Shown one piece after another: positions 6,401 through 9,140 of a stretch of DNA of 9,140 nt. The stretch is from Cytophagales bacterium (GTDB lineage Bacteria > Bacteroidota > Bacteroidia > Cytophagales > JAAEPT01), in assembly GCA_011524675.1 (NCBI GenBank), contig WTJX01000241.1, positions 2,204 to 11,343 of the forward strand, read 5' to 3'. The position numbers were made by a program, and so were the translations under genes. The notes beneath the pieces are model-generated. The model was not told the origin of the DNA. It did no database searches and saw only the letters and a program-made list of their open reading frames with translations. Position 1 is the first letter of the stretch, and every line of letters begins with the position of its first letter.

Positions 6401-9140
6401 AAAACTGGGATACAGGGCTAGTACCAGATTCTACAAGCGAGGTATACATCCCTCAGTTTGGGGCTGGTGTTTTGAATCAGCCGATAGTCTCTGATGATGA
6501 TACAGCACGTATGAAGTCATTGACCTTAGAAAATGGTTCTTTTATGCAAGTAGATTCTGACGATGACAACGGTCCAGACATCATAGTAGAAGAAGCAGTA
6601 ACGATCAACAACTCAGTAAAACTAGAGTTCAATGGTACAAACGATGTGATGCAAGTAGGTGGAGATTGGAACAATGATGTCTCTTCTGGTGCTATTGTTA
6701 CCGCTGGTACTTCTACCATTATTTTTAATCCTCTGACCATAAGCAATATCAGTAATGGTGTTAATAGCTTTTATGATGTGATCGTTGACGCGTCTGGTAC
6801 AGTAATCGTTACAGAAGATTTAGTCATAGATAATGATCTAGTAGTACAAAACGGGACTTTGGACTTGGGGAATAATGATTTTACCTTAGGAGAAAACCTT
6901 GAAATACTAGGTGCGGTTACCTCTGGTACTGGTTTATTTACGTTAGACCCTAAATCTACAGCTGACAAAACCTTAGCCTTTGGTCAAGGAGCATTCTATG
7001 ATATGGAAATTGGAAATGCTACTTCTGCTACTTCAGCAAAATATACCGTTACTGCCGGAGATATCAATGTGTTGCATAACCTTACCATAGACAATGCAAC
7101 CTTAGATTTGGGTACAGCAGATATCGTCCATGGAGACGATGACAATGCTACTGACCGTTTAGATATCTATACAGACTTGGTATTGGGAGGGCAAAACCAA
7201 ATTCTTTTTGGAGATAGGTCTACGCTGAATGTAAAATCGGGAGCTACTTTCTGTTTAGTGGGTGCCCCTGGACTACCAGCTAAATTGGCAAACCATCCAG
7301 ATTTTACTGGAGAATATGATTTTAATGTAGAAAGTGGAGCAACAATGAAAGCTCAGTACTATTCTGTTGACAATATCGGTGAAATGGGAATCAACTTTGC
7401 CAGCGGTGCAGTCTTAGATAAAACGTTAAACTTTAGCGATGGTACGTTCTCGAATGGTACTTCAAATGCTGTAGAAACAGGAAGGTATTTAACATTTAAT
7501 TTCGCGAATTTGGCAGAAAAGATAGATACCATTAGAAATGTGATTTTCAATACGGGTACGGATTATAACGTAGTGTATGAGACTGGTGCAGGAACGAATG
7601 ATACTATCGTATTCAAAAACTATATTGGTGCTAGAGGTGGTGCAGCTTATGAAAAAGATGAGTTGGCTATCAATGCAGAAGATGGTTACCTACGTTGGTT
7701 CATTGAAGATCAATGGGAGTGGGTTGGTACTAATAGTAGTAACTGGTATGATGGAGGCAATTGGATACCTGCAAGAGTACCAGACTCAGTATCTAATGTA
7801 TTTATTGGTAACGACAAAGATCGTTATCCTATCATTGGCTTCAACAGTGCTGCCGATCCTTCTGCTATCGTATTGAGTATCTTTATTGACGAAGAAGCAA
7901 GCCTTACGCTAAACAATGACGTAGGTCTGTACATAGACAGAAACAAAGAAAAAGAAGGTGGAAATGTTACTAATGTAGGAACGATGACAGTCAATGGGGA
8001 GTCAATAATTTCTATAAGAGGTAGTTGGTTAAATACAGGGACATTTACAGCAGGCAATTCTACCGTCATCATGGGTTCTGACTCTGGTACAGTTTCTTTA
8101 ACCACCGCAGGTCAAGCATTCAATAACTTTGTTTTGAATGATGGTTTAGCAGACAAAGATATGTCTATCCAACAATCGGATAATTTAACGGTCAATGGAG
8201 ACTTTAAATTAGTTGATGGTGTGTTTGTGCAGCAACAGAATATAGAAGTAGGCGGAGACTGGGATATTAAAGAAGATGCTTCATTTGTAGTCAATACAGG
8301 GACGAATATAACCTTCTCCGGTAATACCGAACAAACGATTTCTGACAGTAGTGATGTCGGCGGTAACTTCTATGATATTTCTTTTGAAGGCTCAGGAGCA
8401 AAAAGCTTAGGGACTAGTTTTACTTTCCACGAAGCATTTTCTGTACAAAGTGGAGTAGAGGTAAAAGCAGGTACTGATACATTGACTATCAAAAAAGGAT
8501 GGACAGTAAATGGTACATTTACTCCTGAAAACAGTGTCGTAGACATCAATGGAGATGCCATACAGTTTTTGGATGCTGCGGGTAATCTTTCATTCTATGA
8601 GTTGATGGTTCGTAATTCGGCAACGGGTAACTCTGACATCCTTGTAAACAAACCAATCTCAATAGAACATAAATTGAGTCTTTACGAAGGTATTTTAGAA
8701 AATAGCGGGTCAAATATGATTACGATAGAACATGGAGCAGTCATAGCAATAGATGATACTGACGGAGACTCTACCAATAGTTATATCACAGGGCCGCTTG
8801 AGAAGATAGGAAACGATTTTATAGACAACAAAATGACTTTCCCTGTAGGTAAGCAAGGTACTTATGCTCCTCTAGTATTGGAAAATACAGGAACTGTCAA
8901 TACAACCAAACCAATAGAGGTAGAGTACTTCTTAGGTGAAGCGCCTAACAATAGTAACAAAGGTACTGACATTGGTCTTGTAAGTTTGATTGAATATTGG
9001 GATGTTGATTTCTTAGAAACTTCACCTTCTTATAAGGTAGGCTTGTCATGGTTGGATGCGGATAGAAGCGGTATCAATGACTTAAATACATTAGATGTTG
9101 GGCATTACACAGCTGGGAATTGGGAAAACTTCGGTGGTAC
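1..9140 (+). CDS. Giant repeat-rich cell-surface/secreted protein (internal fragment, adhesin-like, Bacteroidota type)
   Basis: Frame 1 is open over the entire window, 3,046 complete codons, without start or stop, so both ends of the gene lie outside. The translation is a continuous series of short alternating beta-strand patterns rich in Asn, Asp, Gly, Thr, Ile and Val, with only two cysteines (residues 1105 and 2418 counted from base 1). Four super-repeats each contain a QYY module, a W-x7-W-x7-[WF]-x5-W module and a run of roughly 78-residue beta-strand repeats; a TGPL/FPVGK/EYW domain closes the right end. No catalytic motif, transmembrane helix or coiled coil is visible. Proteins of this build in Bacteroidota are typically secreted or surface-attached through T9SS and proposed to act in adhesion or biofilm matrix; that function and export route are inferred, since signal peptide and sorting domain are outside the window. 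The unbroken frame through repeat-rich DNA argues for a functional gene. The coding call is near certain; the role is tentative. Confidence 0.96.
424..660 (+). other. W module 1 (WTG...W...NW) with following strand cap
   Basis: Residues 142-220. It begins FFWTG and carries Trp144, Trp152 and Trp158; with Trp136 just upstream this gives W-x7-W-x7-W-x5-W. It continues through a Pro turn (FIP) and a DTIYIY strand, then LPTID and a VDGGTLDI strand leading into the repeat region. WTG...W...NW segments of this kind are common in large secreted Bacteroidota proteins, where they separate blocks of beta repeats. The conserved aromatic residues probably form the core of a small beta domain or a junction between solenoid blocks (inference). 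Confidence 0.8.
1453..1728 (+). other. DNFPS module, copy 1
   Basis: Residues 485-576. It carries DNFPS at residues 495-499, then Y-x-L, a QVIKGGLTY strand, a TLDGNIEV strand and a final HTITLTG strand. A second copy with the same order of landmarks lies at 5035-5295. Both copies follow an Asp-containing loop and lie about 350-390 residues after the WTG tryptophan of their own super-repeat. The module looks like a variant of the beta repeat with a characteristic Pro-containing insertion. Function unknown; I know no named family for it. Confidence 0.65.
2161..2535 (+). repeat. Diverged tandem pair with an LSxQR motif inside super-repeat 1
   Basis: LSDQRHDF at residues 741-748 and LSSQRKTDF at residues 825-833 recur 84 residues apart, each preceded by a G-N-[FV] strand and an N-V-T or E-G-V turn. 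The spacing is that of one beta-repeat unit, so this looks like a duplication of a single unit specific to this part of the protein. The pair is weakly conserved outside the motif and the boundaries are approximate. Confidence 0.45.
3208..3870 (+). other. QYY module, copy 2, with Asp-rich lead-in
   Basis: Residues 1070-1290. The lead-in has four consecutive Asp (1076-1079) followed by two strand segments with GGSLEVG and an unusual Cys1105. The module proper starts at GGSFSLVG (1128-1135), passes ARYYTIS (1164-1170) and NNFSDGIFS (1189-1197), then N-V-T-F-N-F and ends LGVLRW with Trp1290. It is the most complete copy and the best reference for the others. Arg replaces the Gln of the QYY core here. 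The Asp-rich loop resembles calcium-binding loops of secreted beta proteins, but no defined Ca2+-binding consensus is present. Function unknown. Confidence 0.75.
3886..4116 (+). other. W module 2, variant with Phe at the third aromatic position
   Basis: Residues 1296-1372. WVG at 1298-1300, then SSDFF with Phe1306 where the other copies have Trp, then AANW with Trp1312. The spacings of 8 and 6 are identical to the other three copies. IVPSG is the Pro turn. NPIIGEDDTARV (1339-1350) and the strand pair VLKLENGG/RLEVSG lead into the next repeat block. The EDDTAR segment recurs as DDDTAR in W module 3, which indicates that these two copies are closely related. Confidence 0.8.
4570..4598. repeat. 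Perfect 12-bp inverted repeat with 5-nt loop inside the coding sequence
   Basis: The left arm ATTGTAACTGTA (4570-4581) and right arm TACAGTTACAAT (4587-4598) are exact reverse complements separated by ACAGA. The arms encode part of the strand-turn-strand peptide IVTVTDTVTI (residues 1524-1533). There is no T-run after the stem, so it is not an intrinsic terminator. It may be a by-product of alternating Val/Thr codons on both sides of a turn, or a hairpin that affects translation or recombination (inference). Confidence 0.85.
5035..5295 (+). other. DNFPS module, copy 2
   Basis: Residues 1679-1765. DNFPS lies at 1689-1693, followed by Y-x-L, a QTIRGGITY strand, a KTLGGDIGV strand and a TINIQG strand, in the same order and nearly the same length (87 against 92 residues) as the copy at 1453-1728. 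It follows an IDTDPLSPDT loop. It lies 391 residues after the WVG tryptophan of its super-repeat, against 351 for copy 1, so the two occupy equivalent places in super-repeats 1 and 2. Super-repeats 3 and 4 have no copy. Confidence 0.65.
5779..6342 (+). other. QYY module, copy 3, with Asp-containing lead-in
   Basis: Residues 1927-2114. The lead-in has LTLGDGDD (1927-1934), then GGTLRMGSGAQL. The module proper contains EGVLSLVG (ending 1974), HAQYYLIEF (from 2007), NNFSNGSF (2033-2040) and ENISF, and ends GLITW with Trp2114. Order and spacing match copies 2 and 4. The ending has ITW where copies 1, 2 and 4 have V-R-W or L-R-W. The interval from Gln2009 to the WTG tryptophan is 113 residues, the shortest of the four. 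Confidence 0.75.
6358..6552 (+). other. W module 3
   Basis: Residues 2120-2184. YTWTG with Trp2122, NDW with Trp2130 and EQNW with Trp2136 give the standard 8 and 6 spacing, and Trp2114 is 8 residues upstream. LVPDSTSEVYIP is the Pro turn plus strand, then NQPIVSDDDTARM and a LTLENGSF strand. An Asp-rich stretch (DSDDDNGPD, 2185-2193) follows directly. Similarity to W module 2 in the DTAR segment suggests a shared origin. Confidence 0.8.
6553..7101 (+). repeat. Beta-strand repeat region of super-repeat 3 (short, about 180 residues)
   Basis: Residues 2185-2367. It opens with DSDDDNGPD, then GGDW at Trp2223 followed by the SFYDVIV strand at Phe2257 (34 residues on). The next unit has AFYDMEI at Phe2332, exactly 75 residues after the first. 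It therefore holds only about two repeat units and lacks the DNFPS module. This is the shortest block between two W modules and looks like a contracted version of super-repeats 1 and 2. Confidence 0.78.
7102..7698 (+). other. QYY module, copy 4, with Asp-containing lead-in
   Basis: Residues 2368-2566. The lead-in is LDLGTADIVHGDDDN, then a LVLGGQN strand pair. The module proper has GATFCLVG (2414-2421; Cys2418 replaces the Ser of SLVG), KAQYYSVDN (from 2450), LNFSDGTFSNG (2476-2486) and NVIFN, and ends GYLRW with Trp2566. It aligns along its full length with copy 2. Cys2418 is one of only two cysteines in the fragment; its distance from Cys1105 gives no reason to expect a disulfide. Confidence 0.75.
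7711..7935 (+). other. W module 4
   Basis: Residues 2571-2645. WEWVG with Trp2574, SNW with Trp2582 and GGNW with Trp2588 keep the 8 and 6 spacing; Trp2566 is 8 residues upstream and an additional Trp2572 is unique to this copy. RVPDSVSNVFI is the Pro turn plus strand, then RYPIIG and strand segments ending VGLYI. A basic and acidic patch, DRNKEKEGG, follows at 2646-2654, unusual in an otherwise Lys-poor protein. Confidence 0.8.
7936..8781 (+). repeat. Beta-strand repeat region of super-repeat 4 (most regular tandem run)
   Basis: Residues 2646-2927. Three consecutive units are marked by RGSW (Trp2676), GGDW (Trp2754) and KGW (Trp2834), 78 and 80 residues apart. Each is followed 31-36 residues later by FNNFVL (2707), FYDISF (2790) and FYELMV (2865). 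GTF follows the first and third Trp. The last strands lead to an Asp-rich DDTDGDST loop (2918-2925) and then directly into the terminal domain. This is the best segment for defining the unit consensus. Confidence 0.82.
8782..9140 (+). other. TGPL/FPVGK/EYW domain following the beta repeats (right end cut)
   Basis: Residues 2928-3046. YITGPLEKIG, then MTFPVGKQGTYAPLVL, then VEYF, SLIEYWDV (2995-3002), KVGLSW, and HYTAGNWENFGG at the window end. This landmark order is familiar from large secreted Bacteroidota proteins, where it comes after the last beta-repeat block and is usually followed by Ig-like domains or the T9SS C-terminal sorting domain. Its presence suggests that the repeat section ends here and that the gene's 3' end is not far beyond the window. 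It is probably an all-beta extracellular domain; its binding function is unknown to me. Confidence 0.7.

Noticed and set aside
7577..7876. + strand open frame of 99 codons in another frame
   Set aside because: It overlaps QYY copy 4 and W module 4, whose protein motifs are conserved in frame 1. Its own translation shows no family features.
1..9140. Tandem DNA repeats or a CRISPR-like array
   Set aside because: The repeats are visible at protein level and are strongly diverged at DNA level; there are no identical short repeats with regular spacers.
1..9140. Polysaccharide lyase or other enzyme in the beta-helix
   Set aside because: The fold pattern could resemble pectate-lyase-like beta-helices, but I see no conserved catalytic cluster of Asp/Lys/Arg/His repeated or positioned as in those families.

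Overview
The whole window is the inside of one very large protein-coding gene on the + strand. Frame 1 stays open from base 1 to base 9140 with no stop: 3,046 complete codons plus the first two bases of another. Neither the start codon, nor any signal peptide, nor the stop lies in the window, so the protein is longer than 3,046 residues. There is no intergenic DNA, RNA gene, mobile element, CRISPR array, promoter or terminator that I can support.

The sequence suggests a free-living, probably marine member of the Bacteroidota (Cytophagia or Flavobacteriia). The evidence is moderately AT-rich coding, a protein dominated by Asn, Asp, Gly, Thr, Ile and Val with only two cysteines, WTG...NW modules of the kind common in giant secreted Bacteroidota proteins, and a TGPL...FPVGK...YAP...EYW domain at the right end that in this phylum usually lies close to a type IX secretion (T9SS) C-terminal sorting domain. 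The sorting domain itself is not in the window, so export by T9SS is an inference.

The protein is built from four super-repeats of decreasing length. Each has three parts in the same order: (a) a roughly 150-residue 'QYY' module (SLVG..., A-[QR]-Y-Y, NFS-[DN]-G, ending in a Trp); (b) a 'W module' with four aromatic positions at fixed spacing, W-x7-W-x7-[WF]-x5-W, the first Trp being the last residue of the QYY module; (c) a run of beta-strand repeats of about 75-85 residues, likely to form a beta-solenoid or beta-helix. QYY modules lie at about 1-408 (cut by the window edge), 3208-3870, 5779-6342 and 7102-7698. W modules lie at 424-660, 3886-4116, 6358-6552 and 7711-7935. Trp-to-Trp distances between successive W modules are 1154, 824 and 452 residues. 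A further paired module (DNFPS) occurs only in the first two, longer super-repeats.

The likely role is a cell-surface or secreted giant adhesin or matrix-type protein. No catalytic domain is recognisable. The most noteworthy features are the strict modular architecture, the QYY module that I cannot match to a named family, and a perfect 12-bp inverted repeat inside the coding sequence at 4570-4598.
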